Shown here one piece after another: positions 43,523 through 52,244 of a DNA stretch of 64,000 nt. The stretch covers positions 62,001 to 126,000 of the forward strand of contig NZ_JANHDM010000005.1 in the NCBI RefSeq assembly GCF_024494685.1. Direction: 5' to 3'. The number at the start of each line of letters is the position of its first letter. Within the stretch, counting starts at the first letter, position 1. The stretch comes from Halorubrum rubrum. Lineage in GTDB: Archaea; Halobacteriota; Halobacteria; Halobacteriales; Haloferacaceae. Both the position numbers and the translations under genes were made by a program. Under the pieces are notes generated by a model, which was given only the letters and a program-made list of their open reading frames with translations, was not told the origin of the DNA and ran no database searches.

Positions 43523-44293
43523 ATGAACGGAGTAGACGGGAAGACGGCGGTCGTCACGGGAGCGGGATCCGGGATCGGACGGGCGACGGCCCGCCGCCTC
43601 GCCGAGGAGGGTGCCGACGTCGTCGTTGCGGACGTGATCGAGGAGCGCGGGAGAGAGACCGTCGAGTCGATAGCGGCCGACGGCGGGAACGCGACGTTCG
43701 TCGAGGTCGACGTCTCCGATACCGAGGCGGTCGAGCGCATGGTCGACGTCGCCGTCGAGACGTACGGGGGGCTCGATCTCGCGGTCAACAACGCGGGCAT
43801 CCTCACCGGATTCGCCGAGGTCACCGACATCACGGAGGAGCAGTGGGACACGCTGATGGACGTCAACCTCAAGGGCGCCTGGGCGTGTATGAGGGCCGAA
43901 CTCGACGTCATGGAAGAGGAGGGGAGCGGCGTCATCGTCAACGTGGCCTCGGAGGCCGGCCTCGTCGGGATGGGCGGACTCGCAAGCTACTCGGCGAGCA
44001 AACACGGCCTCGTCGGGCTGACGAAGACGGTCGCACTGGAGTACGCAGGCCGGGGCGTCCGGGTCAACGCCATCGCGCCGGGCCCGACGGACACGAACAT
44101 CGCCGAGAACATGCGGGGCGGCGTCGACCCGTCCACCCTGCCCTTCGACACGTCGACGATGAGCGAGGTTCCCATGGGTCGGAGCGCGGATCCCGAGGAG
44201 ATGGCGGGCGTCGTCGCGTTCCTCTGTTCGGCGGACGCCTCCTTCATCACCGGCGTCACGATCCCGGTCGACGGCGGGCAGGCGGCCGACTGA
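43523..44293 (+). CDS. short-chain dehydrogenase/reductase (SDR)
   Basis: A 256-residue classical SDR. NAD(P) motif TGAGSGIG at 12-19, Asn of NNAG near 90, catalytic Ser143, Tyr156 and Lys160 in YSASK. The Asp of VVVADVIEE after the second strand favours NAD over NADP. The final ITGVTIPVDGGQ is standard. It probably oxidises a hydroxyacyl or cyclic alcohol; beta-ketoacyl or sugar substrates are also common. ATG 43523 gives the usual start MNGVDGKTAVVTG. It follows the beta-oxidation gene by 79 bases but has its own TATA-like box near 43490. Confidence 0.88.
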   Translation: MNGVDGKTAVVTGAGSGIGRATARRLAEEGADVVVADVIEERGRETVESIAADGGNATFVEVDVSDTEAVERMVDVAVETYGGLDLAVNNAGILTGFAEVTDITEEQWDTLMDVNLKGAWACMRAELDVMEEEGSGVIVNVASEAGLVGMGGLASYSASKHGLVGLTKTVALEYAGRGVRVNAIAPGPTDTNIAENMRGGVDPSTLPFDTSTMSEVPMGRSADPEEMAGVVAFLCSADASFITGVTIPVDGGQAAD

Positions 44294-44317
44294 GCGAGTA
44301 GAACGGGATCGTCGCTG

Positions 44318-44450
44318 GCGCGGTTCCGCGCCAGCGACTCCCTCGCACGCGCTCCTCGCGCCCGTTCGGGCGCTCGGAGACGCGCGCCACCGCTCGGACG
44401 ATCACTCGTCTCTTCACCCGTACTGACCGGGTTCTTCACCCGTACTGACC
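44318..44450 (+). repeat. dispersed structured element, partial copy 3
   Basis: This matches the right half of the element at 24270-24375: CTCCTCGCGCCCGTTCGGGCGCTCGGAGACGCG-like sequence (broken by changes), CGCGCCACC, and an ACTCGT..TTCACCCGTACTGACC end. The end is doubled: TTCACCCGTACTGACC occurs at ~44413-44428 and ~44435-44450. A separate hairpin, GCTGGCGCGG-TTCCGCGCCAGC, precedes it. The left stem of the full element is missing. Confidence 0.6.
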
Positions 44451-44497
44451 GCACGGCCGCTCGGCCGCCGTGGCGTCGTCGGATCCCGTTCGTCGGA

Positions 44498-45541
44498 TCA
44501 GACGTACCCTTCCTCGACGAGCAGCTCGCCGTTCAGGATCGACGCGCCGGCCGCGCCGCGGATCGTGTTGTGTGCGAGGCAGTTGTACTGGACCCCCTTC
44601 GTCGTCGACTCGACGCCCCCGGCGACGATGCCCATCCCGTCGGCGTACATCCGGTCGAGCCGGGGCTGCGGGCGGTCCGGCTCGTCGGGACCGAACACCT
44701 TGATGAGCTGGTCGGGCGAGCTCGAGAGATCGGCGCTCTCGAACGCGCGCATGGCGTCTCGGACCGCCGCCGGCTCGGGGTCGTCGGCCAGGTCCGCGAA
44801 CACGTTCTCGAGGTGGCCGTCGAGCGTGGGGATCCGGTTACAGGAGGCGACCACGTCGGCGTCGTGAAGCGACAGTTCCGCGCCGTCGAACGAGCCCAGC
44901 AGCTTGCGCGACTCCGTCTCCATCTTGTCCTCCTCGCCGCCGATATGCGGGATCGCGTTGTCGAGGATCTCCATCGACGTGACGCCGGAGTAGCCCGCCC
45001 CGGAGACCGCCTGAAGCGTGGAGACGTGGACCGCCTCGAGTCCGAACTCGTCGAGCGCCGCCAGCGTGGGAACCATCGTGATCGTCGAGCAGTTCGGGTT
45101 CTTCACCAGCGCACCGTCCCAGCCCCGCTCGTCGCGCTGGACGTCGATCAGCCCGAGGTGGTCCGGGTTGATCTCGGGGATGGTCAGCGGGACGTCCCCC
45201 GCCATCCGGTCGTTCGAGGAGTTCGAGGAGACGACGTATCCCGCCTCGAGGAACGGCGGCTCGACCTCGGTGGCGACGGAGGAGGGGAGCGACGAGAAGA
45301 GCAGGTCGACGTCGGCGTCGGCGATCGCCGCCGGCTCGGTCGCGACGACCTCCATCTCGGCGACGTCGTCTGGGATCGCGGTGTCCACGCGCCACTTGGC
45401 GGCCTCGCGGTAGCTCAGGCCCGCACTCTCCGGGCTCGCCGTCACGGCCGCCAGTTCGAAGATCGGGTGGTCATCGAGCAGTTGGATGAATCGCTGACCG
45501 ACCGCACCGGTCGCACCGAGGATACCGACTCGTACAGACAT
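44498..45541 (-). CDS. asd: aspartate-semialdehyde dehydrogenase
   Basis: A 347-residue archaeal/fungal-type ASADH that reduces aspartyl phosphate to aspartate semialdehyde for threonine, methionine and lysine. NADP site GILGATGAVGQRF at the N terminus, catalytic Cys151 in KNPNCSTITMV, and the general-base His region in LDGHLENVFADL. The start MSVRVGILG at ATG 45541 is standard; an in-frame upstream ATG would run into the palindrome. It is divergent from the NhaC antiporter gene. The inverted repeat at 45544-45566 abuts the start codon and could regulate it. Confidence 0.93.
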   Translation of the reverse strand: MSVRVGILGATGAVGQRFIQLLDDHPIFELAAVTASPESAGLSYREAAKWRVDTAIPDDVAEMEVVATEPAAIADADVDLLFSSLPSSVATEVEPPFLEAGYVVSSNSSNDRMAGDVPLTIPEINPDHLGLIDVQRDERGWDGALVKNPNCSTITMVPTLAALDEFGLEAVHVSTLQAVSGAGYSGVTSMEILDNAIPHIGGEEDKMETESRKLLGSFDGAELSLHDADVVASCNRIPTLDGHLENVFADLADDPEPAAVRDAMRAFESADLSSSPDQLIKVFGPDEPDRPQPRLDRMYADGMGIVAGGVESTTKGVQYNCLAHNTIRGAAGASILNGELLVEEGYV

Positions 45542-45543
45542 TG

Positions 45544-45566
45544 CGTGACTGTGAGAGGCAGTCACG
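45544..45566. promoter_or_regulatory. inverted repeat adjoining the asd start
   Basis: CGTGACTG and CAGTCACG are perfect eight-base arms around a seven-base spacer, ending two bases before the asd ATG on the minus strand. It could be an operator, or a leader hairpin that hides the ribosome-binding region. A second TATA-like AATTATATATTTA at ~45603-45615 serves the antiporter gene. Confidence 0.55.
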
Positions 45567-45633
45567 TAAGTGCGTTCGGATACGCGGCGATCGGGGCGCC
45601 TAATTATATATTTAGGAGTCGCAGTTGCCGGGA

Positions 45634-47304
45634 ATGTCCGAATTCGGCGCGCTCTCAGTCGTCCCGCCGCTGCTCGCCATCGTGCTGGCGATACTGACCC
45701 GGAAGGCGGTGTTGTCGCTGTTCCTCGGCATCTGGTCGGGGGCCGTGATCTACACCGGCGGGATCGGGATCGTCCGGACGTTCGAGTGGATCGTCGCCGC
45801 GCTCTCCGACGAGTTCCAGGCGACGATCCTCGTGTTCACGCTGCTGCTCGGCTCCGGGGTCGCCATGGTGTGGAACCTCGGGGGGACGTACGCGGTCCGC
45901 GACTGGGCGACGGAACGGCTCGACACCCAACGGAAGGCCGGGCTGGCCGCGTGGGCGCTCGGGATCCTGATGTTCTTCGACGACTACGCAAACACCGCGA
46001 TCGTCGGCTCGGCGATGAAAGACGTCTCCGACGGGCTTCGGATCTCCCGCGAGAAGCTGGCGTACATCGTCGACTCCACGGCCGCGCCGGTCGCGACGCT
46101 CGGTATCTCCTCGTGGGTCGCGTTCCAGCTCTCGCTCATCACGGAGGGGTACGAGACCGCGGGCGTCGCCGCCGGAGACCGCCCGAGCACCTTCGAGGTG
46201 TTCCTCTCCGCGATCCCGTTCAACATGTACGCGATCCTCGCGATCGTGATGGTCGTCGTGATCGTGGGAACGGGACGCGACTACGGCGAGATGCTGACGG
46301 CCGAACACCGGTCGTGGACGGCCGGCGAGGTCACACGTCGGGGAGCGGTCCCGATGCAGGACGTCGCGACCGAGCTCGGCGAGCCGCCGGCGTCGACCCC
46401 GCGGCTCGTCAACTTCTTCGCGCCGGTCGGCGTCCTCGTCGTCGTCACGCTCGCCACCGCGCTGGCGACCGGCGGGTTCTCCGCCACCGCGTTCGGTTCC
46501 GACCTCCTCGCCGGGGACGCGACGGCCGCCGGCGGGGCGCTGTGGGACGCCGCGCTCGGTGCCGCCTACGAGGTGGCGCTGACGATCGGCTCGTTCGCGA
46601 TGGTCGCGACCGGCTTCCTCCTCGGGAAGGCGTACGACGTCTTCGGCGTCGGCGACGCCACCGAGTACGCCATCGACGGCTTCGGGATCATGATCACCGC
46701 GGTCTCCATCCTCGTGCTCGCGTGGGGGATCGGTGAGGTGATCTCCGCACTCGGGACCGGCGAGTACGTCGCGGAGCTCACCGTCGGAACCGTGTCGCCG
46801 TCGCTGCTCCCGGTGCTCGTGTTTCTGGTCGCGGGCGTCATCGCGTTCTCAACGGGCACCTCTTGGGGAACGATGGGGATCCTGACGCCGATCGCGATCC
46901 CGGTCGCCTGGCAGGTCACCGGCGGCGGTGCGGCGGGTCACACGCTCGTCGCCGTAATGGTCGGCGTCATCTTCTCGGGGGCGATCTTCGGGGACCACAG
47001 CTCGCCGATCTCCGACACCACCGTTCTCTCCGCGACGTTCACCGGGTCCGACCTCATCGATCACGTCCGCACGCAGCTGTACTACGCCGGGACGGTCGGC
47101 GTCGTAGTCGCGGTACTGTTGCTCGTGTGGGGGGTCACCCGCGTGACGCCGTTCGCGCTGTTACTGCTCGGCGCGGCGATGATCGTCGGGCTCGTCTACC
47201 TCCTCTCGGAGTTCGACGCGAAACGGAGGGGGATCGAGCCGGTGTCGGTCGACGAACCGCGGGCGGAGGACCCAACTGAGAGCGTCGACGGAACGACCGA
47301 GTGA
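45634..47304 (+). CDS. Na+/H+ antiporter, NhaC family
   Basis: A 556-residue membrane protein with ~12 hydrophobic helices. NhaC-type motifs include GTSWGTMGILTPIAIPVAW and SGAIFGDHSSPISDTTVLSA, and MFFDDYANTAIVGSAM with the acidic ion-binding pair. It exchanges sodium for protons, an important function in a halophile. Some members of the family carry organic acids or arginine instead. ATG 45634 (MSEFGALS) is preferred; an upstream TTG would add three residues. The acidic C-terminal tail is typical. It is the last core gene before the accessory island. Confidence 0.88.
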   Translation: MSEFGALSVVPPLLAIVLAILTRKAVLSLFLGIWSGAVIYTGGIGIVRTFEWIVAALSDEFQATILVFTLLLGSGVAMVWNLGGTYAVRDWATERLDTQRKAGLAAWALGILMFFDDYANTAIVGSAMKDVSDGLRISREKLAYIVDSTAAPVATLGISSWVAFQLSLITEGYETAGVAAGDRPSTFEVFLSAIPFNMYAILAIVMVVVIVGTGRDYGEMLTAEHRSWTAGEVTRRGAVPMQDVATELGEPPASTPRLVNFFAPVGVLVVVTLATALATGGFSATAFGSDLLAGDATAAGGALWDAALGAAYEVALTIGSFAMVATGFLLGKAYDVFGVGDATEYAIDGFGIMITAVSILVLAWGIGEVISALGTGEYVAELTVGTVSPSLLPVLVFLVAGVIAFSTGTSWGTMGILTPIAIPVAWQVTGGGAAGHTLVAVMVGVIFSGAIFGDHSSPISDTTVLSATFTGSDLIDHVRTQLYYAGTVGVVVAVLLLVWGVTRVTPFALLLLGAAMIVGLVYLLSEFDAKRRGIEPVSVDEPRAEDPTESVDGTTE

Positions 47305-47637
47305 CCGCCGCTCCGTTCCCGACCGCGTTCCGACGACCGGTCGTTTAAATCACCGGGTCGCGTACGACGGAACGCGTGCCCTCAGTCCCCGCCCGAGTAC
47401 TCCCGGCTGGGAGCGATGACCGCGCGGAGAACCCAGGCACGTGACATCCGGTCGCGGAAGCGACCCGCCCGTCGCCGCGCAGGCGACCGCCCGCCACGAG
47501 GGTTTCCCGGTCGACGCGGCACGCTGCCGGAGATGAGACCGGTCGTTAGTGTCGCGGGCGTACATTTCACGGGTGATAAGTACTCTCTCAACCCAGTCAA
47601 CAGTATGTTTTTGCGGGAGTAGCCGCAACATTTGGGC
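47305..47637. other. spacer before the toxin-antitoxin pair, with motif copy A
   Basis: No gene can be supported in these 333 bases. The GC content falls from left to right. Positions 47542-47567 carry GTCGTTAGTGTCGCGGGCGTACATTT in shortened form, that is, the core GTGTCGCGGGCGTACATTT motif which recurs three more times in the island. A TATA-like GATAAGTAC follows and probably serves the antitoxin gene. Confidence 0.5.
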
Positions 47638-47931
47638 ATGGCCAGGGGAGAGTCCCGGCGGATCGTACACGGGCTGATGAGCGAGCCCCATATCCGGGGG
47701 CGTCGAATCAGCGTCCGCCAGGTGTACGCCCTCGTCGAAGAACGCGGTGAAGATCCCGAAGCTGTTGCCGACCGGTACGATCTCGACATGGCTGACGTGT
47801 ACCACGCGCTGGCATACTATCACGACCACCCACGGGAGATGCGTGCGGCCGAACGAGAGCGCGAAGACGCGATAGTGGACTTCCACGACTCGATCGATCG
47901 CCCCGAAGGTGTCGATCCCGACGCTTCCTGA
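47638..47931 (+). CDS. DUF433-family antitoxin
   Basis: A 97-residue protein of the DUF433 (VapB-like) antitoxin family. The segment PHIRGRRISVRQVYALVEERGEDPEAVADRY and then DMADVYHALAYYHDHPREM is the family's helix-turn-helix pattern: it starts with a conserved I-x-G-x-R-I and the D/YxL repeats. It would bind the DUF5615 PIN-like toxin encoded five bases downstream and repress the operon promoter. ATG 47638 is preferred over a TTG two codons upstream. Codon use is less GC-biased than core genes. Confidence 0.82.
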   Translation: MARGESRRIVHGLMSEPHIRGRRISVRQVYALVEERGEDPEAVADRYDLDMADVYHALAYYHDHPREMRAAEREREDAIVDFHDSIDRPEGVDPDAS

Positions 47932-47936
47932 AATGG

Positions 47937-48281
47937 ATGGATGGATGGCGTTTCCTTCTCGACGAGAACATCGATCCAAAGACGGCGACGTATCTGGAGA
48001 AAGAAGGAATCCACGCCGAGCACGTCCGCGATGCGCTCTGGCAGGGAGCCGATGACGAGGCGGATGTCCTACCGTACGCGCGGGAACACCAACTGATCAC
48101 CGTAACGAGTGACGTGAAAGACTTCGGTGGACTACCGCCAGATGCCCACGCAGGCATCGTTCTCCTCTACGACGATACGATACCGGCGTATCAGGTTGCG
48201 GCTGGTCTTATTACGATGGTCGATACGTATCCGACCCGAGATGCGTTCGGTGGACGAGAAGAACTCGATCCATGGGTTTGA
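47937..48281 (+). CDS. DUF5615 PIN-like toxin
   Basis: A 114-residue PIN-like (Mut7-C type) nuclease toxin. It opens MDGWRFLLDENIDPKTATYL with the DEN acidic motif, and has ITVTSDVKDFGGLP with a second acidic cluster (SDxxDF), the metal-binding arrangement of the DUF5615 family. It is expected to cleave RNA when its antitoxin fails. The start lies in an ATGG repeat (four copies, 47933-47948): only the ATG at 47937 is in frame with the toxin, so gain or loss of a unit would shift the frame or move the start. Confidence 0.82.
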   Translation: MDGWRFLLDENIDPKTATYLEKEGIHAEHVRDALWQGADDEADVLPYAREHQLITVTSDVKDFGGLPPDAHAGIVLLYDDTIPAYQVAAGLITMVDTYPTRDAFGGREELDPWV

Positions 48282-48590
48282 GCAGGTTATCTGTTTCACG
48301 GGTTTGAGGCCTTCAAAACAGGTACTACACTTTCACCGAGCCTACTAGTAGATATTCGTCCGGTAGTGTTTCGGGCGTACATTTTCTGCATACTATTAGA
48401 ATTATTTGTGAATAATATTAATTACTTCTACTGAAATTTACTGTTGGGACAGATCATCCCACTACGAGCTTTTTCTCGTTGTATTTTCCGAAAATAGCCG
48501 ATGATGACGAGCGTGGAATGATGTCTGCCGGGAACACTGTATATTCGACCAGATGGTTAAGTATCACAGGCCGTGTTTAGACACCTCTGA
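48282..48590. repeat. motif copy B with long flanking homology
   Basis: No gene seen. From ~48338 to ~48550 this AT-rich sequence aligns with 53885-54095: it contains CCTACTAGTAGA, GGTAGTGTTTCGGGCGTACATTTT, an AATAATATT block, GATCATCCC..ACGAGC and GATGATGACGAGCGTGGAATGA. These are diverged direct repeats ~5.5 kb apart. See findings. Confidence 0.7.
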
Positions 48591-48594
48591 GTGA

Positions 48595-48955
48595 CCTGCA
48601 GGTGACATCCTCTCCGCCGTAAACGGCGGAGCTTCCCACAAGCGAAAGCTTGCTAGTTTGGGAGATTTACGGTTTAACATTCCCGAGGGAATGCTGGCAG
48701 TGCCACGCTACCGTTACCCCTATCCTCGGCGGTGAGGCGGGGATTCGGGGGTATCTTGGGCTTCTTACACCCTGTTCGTCTGATGGAAGGGTGCCTTCCA
48801 CGACGAAAGGGCGAATCCCGATACTGTCTCATTGGGATAGGGCGAGTAGACCGCCTCGGTTAGCATTCAACACGTCGTAGAATCCCTTAAAACCACATGC
48901 GGGCGCTGTATCCCCGCGCTGAAGCGCGAGGTTTTAGCGCCCTATCCCGCTAGAT
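48595..48955. mobile_element. noncoding relic resembling an IS200/IS605 (IS1341-type) end element
   Basis: About 360 bases with strong folding and no gene. Left: CTCCGCCGT-AA-ACGGCGGAG (48612-48631), then CAAGC-GAAA-GCTTG (48639-48652) with a GNRA loop. Right: GGGCGC...GCGCCC enclosing CGCGCT-GA-AGCGCG (48901-48942). Such terminal hairpins resemble ends recognised by single-strand transposases, and haloarchaeal IS1341-type elements carry related noncoding RNA. No tnpA or tnpB remains. The assignment is from structure and memory, not a match. Confidence 0.5.
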
Positions 48956-49010
48956 AACTGTCAGCTCCGGTCACGACAATGTGCGATCCGAACGATTGAG
49001 AAGATAATTC

Positions 49011-50405
49011 TCAAACAGTCGGTTCGATGTTCTGGTTCATCCGAAACAGGTTCTCCGGGTCCCACTCGCTTTTGAGCTGAACCAATTCGTCGTGGTTTCC
49101 GCGGTACGCGAGTTGCTCCTCGCCCGTTTCCTCTGTGATGAAGTTTACATAGGTACCACCTGTTGCGTACTGAGTCATCTCGTCGTAGAGATTGCGAGCC
49201 CACGCGATACACTCCTCGTCGAGTTCGGGATCCTCCCACCGTGTGTGGAGATTCATCAGGAACTCGGCGTCCCGATGCGGATAGGCCGTCCCGTCGGTCG
49301 GCACCTCGTTTATAACTCCACCCAACTGGGCGATGGCGATTTCGCTGTGATTCGTCGGCATTCGCTCCATGTACTCGACGAATTTCTCGATCATGCCGTC
49401 GGTGATCGTCTCGAAATTGTGGGACTTCCAGTAGTTGCGGGCACCGGGCTCAAGCAATCCATCGAAGGCCTGCTGCCAGCCGACGTACGTGTGTGGTGAG
49501 ATGACGTCCACGATGGGCTCGCCGATCGCACGGAGCGGTTGCAGAGCTTCTTCGCCTTCGTCTATGTCTCCCGCGTAGAACGCCGCGAGGATGAGTACCT
49601 TCTTCCCATGCCACTCCTCGGGAAGGAACGGGAGCGGTGGTGCGTGCCGAAGTACCGCCCAGACCGTCACGTCGTCAGCGACGTCGGACACGAACTCCCG
49701 ATACGCGTGGAGAATTTCGCTCGCGTCTTCGAACGGATAGACCAGCAAGCCGGAGAGAACCTCTGGACCGACCTCGTGGAGTTGGAATTCGAACGAGGTT
49801 ACGATTCCGAAGTTTCCACCACCGCCGCGGATGCCCCAGAAGAGGTCCTCGTTTTCGTTCTCACTAGCGTGAACGAGGTCGCCGTCGGTGGTAACGACGT
49901 CGGCCGACAGGAGGTTGTCGGCAGTCAGACCGTACTTGCGTGAGAGCCACCCGAATCCACCACCCAGAGTGAGCCCGGCAATACCGGTCGTCGAGTTGTA
50001 ACCGACGGGCGTGGCCAGTCCGAATGTCTGCGCCTCGTGATCGAACTCGGCCAGGGTCGCGCCGGGTCCGACGCGCGCGGTCTTCGCGTCGGGATCGACG
50101 CGGACCGAGTTCATCGGCGAGCAGTCGATCACGATGCCGTCGTCACAGACGGCGTTGCCCGCGACGTTGTGGCCACCCCCCTTTACCGAGACGAGCAGGT
50201 CGTGTTCCCGGGCGAAGTTCACGGCCGAGATCACGTCAGCGGCTCCCTCACATCGAGCGATAACTGCCGGCTCCCGGTCGATCATCGCGTTCCATATCGT
50301 CCTGGCATCCTCGTAGCCCGACTGGCCCGGACGGAGGACCGTCCCGCGGAATCCTTCTCCAAGCGCTTCGACCGCTGCTTTGTCTAAGAGGTCTGAGTCA
50401 CCCAT
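49011..50405 (-). CDS. FAD-dependent oxidoreductase, berberine bridge / 6-hydroxynicotine oxidase type
   Basis: A 464-residue flavin oxidase of the PCMH family. The segment VKGGGHNVAGNAV has His79, the usual site of covalent 8-alpha-histidyl FAD. The FAD domain continues with ARVGPGATLAEFDHEAQTFGLATPVG and GGGFGWLSRKYGLT, and the C-terminal BBE segment (YVNFITEE..RLVQLKSEWDPENLFR-like) closes the active site. It should oxidise an alcohol, amine or sugar with oxygen. Start chosen at ATG 50405 (MGDSDLLDK). It is divergent from a FilR1-type regulator gene with a palindrome in between. Confidence 0.88.
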   Translation of the reverse strand: MGDSDLLDKAAVEALGEGFRGTVLRPGQSGYEDARTIWNAMIDREPAVIARCEGAADVISAVNFAREHDLLVSVKGGGHNVAGNAVCDDGIVIDCSPMNSVRVDPDAKTARVGPGATLAEFDHEAQTFGLATPVGYNSTTGIAGLTLGGGFGWLSRKYGLTADNLLSADVVTTDGDLVHASENENEDLFWGIRGGGGNFGIVTSFEFQLHEVGPEVLSGLLVYPFEDASEILHAYREFVSDVADDVTVWAVLRHAPPLPFLPEEWHGKKVLILAAFYAGDIDEGEEALQPLRAIGEPIVDVISPHTYVGWQQAFDGLLEPGARNYWKSHNFETITDGMIEKFVEYMERMPTNHSEIAIAQLGGVINEVPTDGTAYPHRDAEFLMNLHTRWEDPELDEECIAWARNLYDEMTQYATGGTYVNFITEETGEEQLAYRGNHDELVQLKSEWDPENLFRMNQNIEPTV

Positions 50406-50625
50406 GAGTAGAACCAGGGGACGAAGTGACGTCATGATTCCTTGAGAAATTTTTTCACGCCGTGAAATTGAACCCGACGGTGGGCGGTATCGTCCTATAC
50501 CACCCTTCCACGAGTCATCTAGGCTATCAGAAGGGCGTCGTGGAACGATTCACGATGGCCTGATTTCACAGCGTTTGCCGGTGAATTGGATGGTACCTTG
50601 CGATGCGTCAGTATCAAAGGCAGTA

Positions 50626-50642
50626 AATACTCAGCGAGTATT
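50626..50642. promoter_or_regulatory. 17-base perfect palindrome between oxidase and regulator genes
   Basis: AATACTC-AGC-GAGTATT has perfect seven-base arms. It lies 90 bases upstream of the regulator gene and 220 bases from the oxidase start in a 326-base spacer that contains no gene. It is a good candidate operator for the adjacent regulator, possibly autoregulatory. Confidence 0.6.
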
Positions 50643-50731
50643 GAAATAACTCTGATCTGTGTAAGAGACCACGGATACATGGAGACTGCCGCGGTCAAAT
50701 TCTTTGTATGTTGGTAACGATAGTCACATCC

Positions 50732-51550
50732 ATGATCAAAGACACCCATCCTCCCCGCGACCTGCTCATCGAGGTCGTCAGAAGGGCGCCGATGATCGGG
50801 GTCTTACGAGAGGAGCCATTGGATCGGCGTGATCTCGAACGGCGCCTGGAGATTTCGAAGTCGACCGCTCATCGAAACACCACCTCACTCGCCGAGCGTG
50901 GTCTCGTCGAACGAACGGAGGGGAGGTACACCCTCACCGAACTCGGTGCGGCGGTCGCAGACGTCGTCGCAACGTTCGAGGCGGACATGCGAACGGTCAT
51001 GCGACTCGCCCCGTTGTTCGACGCTGTCGCCGGTCTCCGACCTCGGTGCCCGATCAACGCCTTCTCGGACGCGACCGTCACGACGGCGGATCAGGGCGAT
51101 CCGTTCGGTCCGCTGGCTCGGTTCGTTTCTCTCGTTACGGAAACGGACACGCTGCGGATGTTCGATTCCTACGCTGTCGCCCCGACCTACATCGACGAGG
51201 TCCACGGTCGGGTGCTCGACGGTCTGGAGACGAAGGTCATCGAACGCCCGGAGGTTGCCGAAGACATCATCGAGAACTATCCACAGAAGTGTGTCGAGCT
51301 CTGCGCGAGCGAGTTTCTCACGATGCGGTTACACGACGAACTTCCCTTCGGACTCGTTATCCTGGACGCCCGAATCGGCGTCGGTGTCCGCGACCCGGAT
51401 ACGGGAACCCCTCGTGCATTCGTCGATACCGAGGACCCGGAAGCCCGTGCGTGGGCAGAGACGCTCTTCGAATCCTACTGGTCCGATGCGACGCGACTGC
51501 GGCGTTTCAATCCGAAGGCACTCCGGGAAGCGATCGAGCCCGGCGCGTAA
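50732..51550 (+). CDS. winged-helix transcriptional regulator, FilR1-type
   Basis: A 272-residue regulator. Residues ~10-75 form a winged helix-turn-helix (PLDRRDLERRLEISKSTAHRNTTSLAERGLVERTEGRYTLT). The rest (~110-272) matches the FilR1 ligand-binding domain used by methanogen and haloarchaeal regulators, with SDATVTTADQGDPFGPLARFVSLV near its start and a closing DPEARAWAETLFESY. It probably controls the divergent oxidase and itself through the palindrome at 50626-50642. ATG 50732 (MIKDTHPP) is preferred over an in-frame upstream codon. A paralog is at 52808. Confidence 0.82.
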   Translation: MIKDTHPPRDLLIEVVRRAPMIGVLREEPLDRRDLERRLEISKSTAHRNTTSLAERGLVERTEGRYTLTELGAAVADVVATFEADMRTVMRLAPLFDAVAGLRPRCPINAFSDATVTTADQGDPFGPLARFVSLVTETDTLRMFDSYAVAPTYIDEVHGRVLDGLETKVIERPEVAEDIIENYPQKCVELCASEFLTMRLHDELPFGLVILDARIGVGVRDPDTGTPRAFVDTEDPEARAWAETLFESYWSDATRLRRFNPKALREAIEPGA

Positions 51551-51575
51551 AAATTGACTAACGCGAAACGGGTCC

Positions 51576-51881
51576 CTACCGATCCGGGCCTTCGACGGGC
51601 TCCCCCCGGTGGAAGATGCGCGACACCGGAAGACCGGCACAGTCGGCGTGCTCGTAAAGCGTCTCCTCCGACTCGGCCCTGAAGTGACAGAGAGTTGCCG
51701 TCACCATGTCCTCCTCGTTCGTCATGATCTGTGATTCGACCCAGTCGATACCCTCGCCCTGGTCCCGCACCGTCTCCACCGCGGCGATCGACCGTTCGCT
51801 GGCTCGTTCGCGCTCGGCGTGTGTCACTGGCGGGTCGATCTCGCGGAGGATGAGATAATCCTCCAGCTCCTTGTCGCTCAT
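51576..51881 (-). CDS. DUF4242-type nickel-binding-fold protein
   Basis: A 101-residue protein of the DUF4242 family, with a compact ferredoxin-like fold. The pattern is the opening YLILREIDPPVTHAERERAS, then the VTATLCHFRAESEETLYEHADCAGLPVSRIFHR motif; the last portion with AxxAGLP is the family hallmark. One homolog binds nickel, but the function of the group is unclear. Start ATG 51881. A perfect inverted repeat TGTCTC-GAT-GAGACA sits 59 bases upstream. Convergent with the FilR1-type regulator. Confidence 0.75.
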   Translation of the reverse strand: MSDKELEDYLILREIDPPVTHAERERASERSIAAVETVRDQGEGIDWVESQIMTNEEDMVTATLCHFRAESEETLYEHADCAGLPVSRIFHRGEPVEGPDR

Positions 51882-51939
51882 CAGTCGTCCCTCCGCTGGC
51901 GTCTTCGGGTCGATTCGTTACGGTTCGTCGGCGTTGGCA

Positions 51940-51954
51940 TGTCTCGATGAGACA
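51940..51954. promoter_or_regulatory. inverted repeat upstream of the DUF4242 gene
   Basis: TGTCTC-GAT-GAGACA is perfect, 15 bases, ~59 bases upstream of the minus-strand ATG at 51881. This is near the expected position of a promoter. Positions 51955-52244 hold no convincing gene. Confidence 0.45.
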
Positions 51955-52244
51955 TAGCAGACGGTACGGGGCGTCGGATTTTGTAGTTAATCGGTGGAAT
52001 TTTCCCCCCATACGGGACGCTCCAATGAAGTGGAACGACTCAGTCTTGCCGGATGAACGAGTGGTGCGACTCGGGACGGTATCGTTGCGAGGTACTGCAT
52101 CTCGCCTCCCGACGATACGATTCGAATGTGGATTCGGCCCGGTTTCGGGTGCGTCGGTGTCCACGTACACCTGTACGACACCGCTATCGGCGTCTTAGCC
52201 ACCGATTCACGCGTGGTCGTCGAATATGAATGCGCCGTAGAGAT

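Noticed and set aside
47382-47789. Minus-strand frame of ~135 codons over the antitoxin gene
   Set aside because: Arg-rich with no family pattern, and incompatible with the DUF433 gene on the plus strand.
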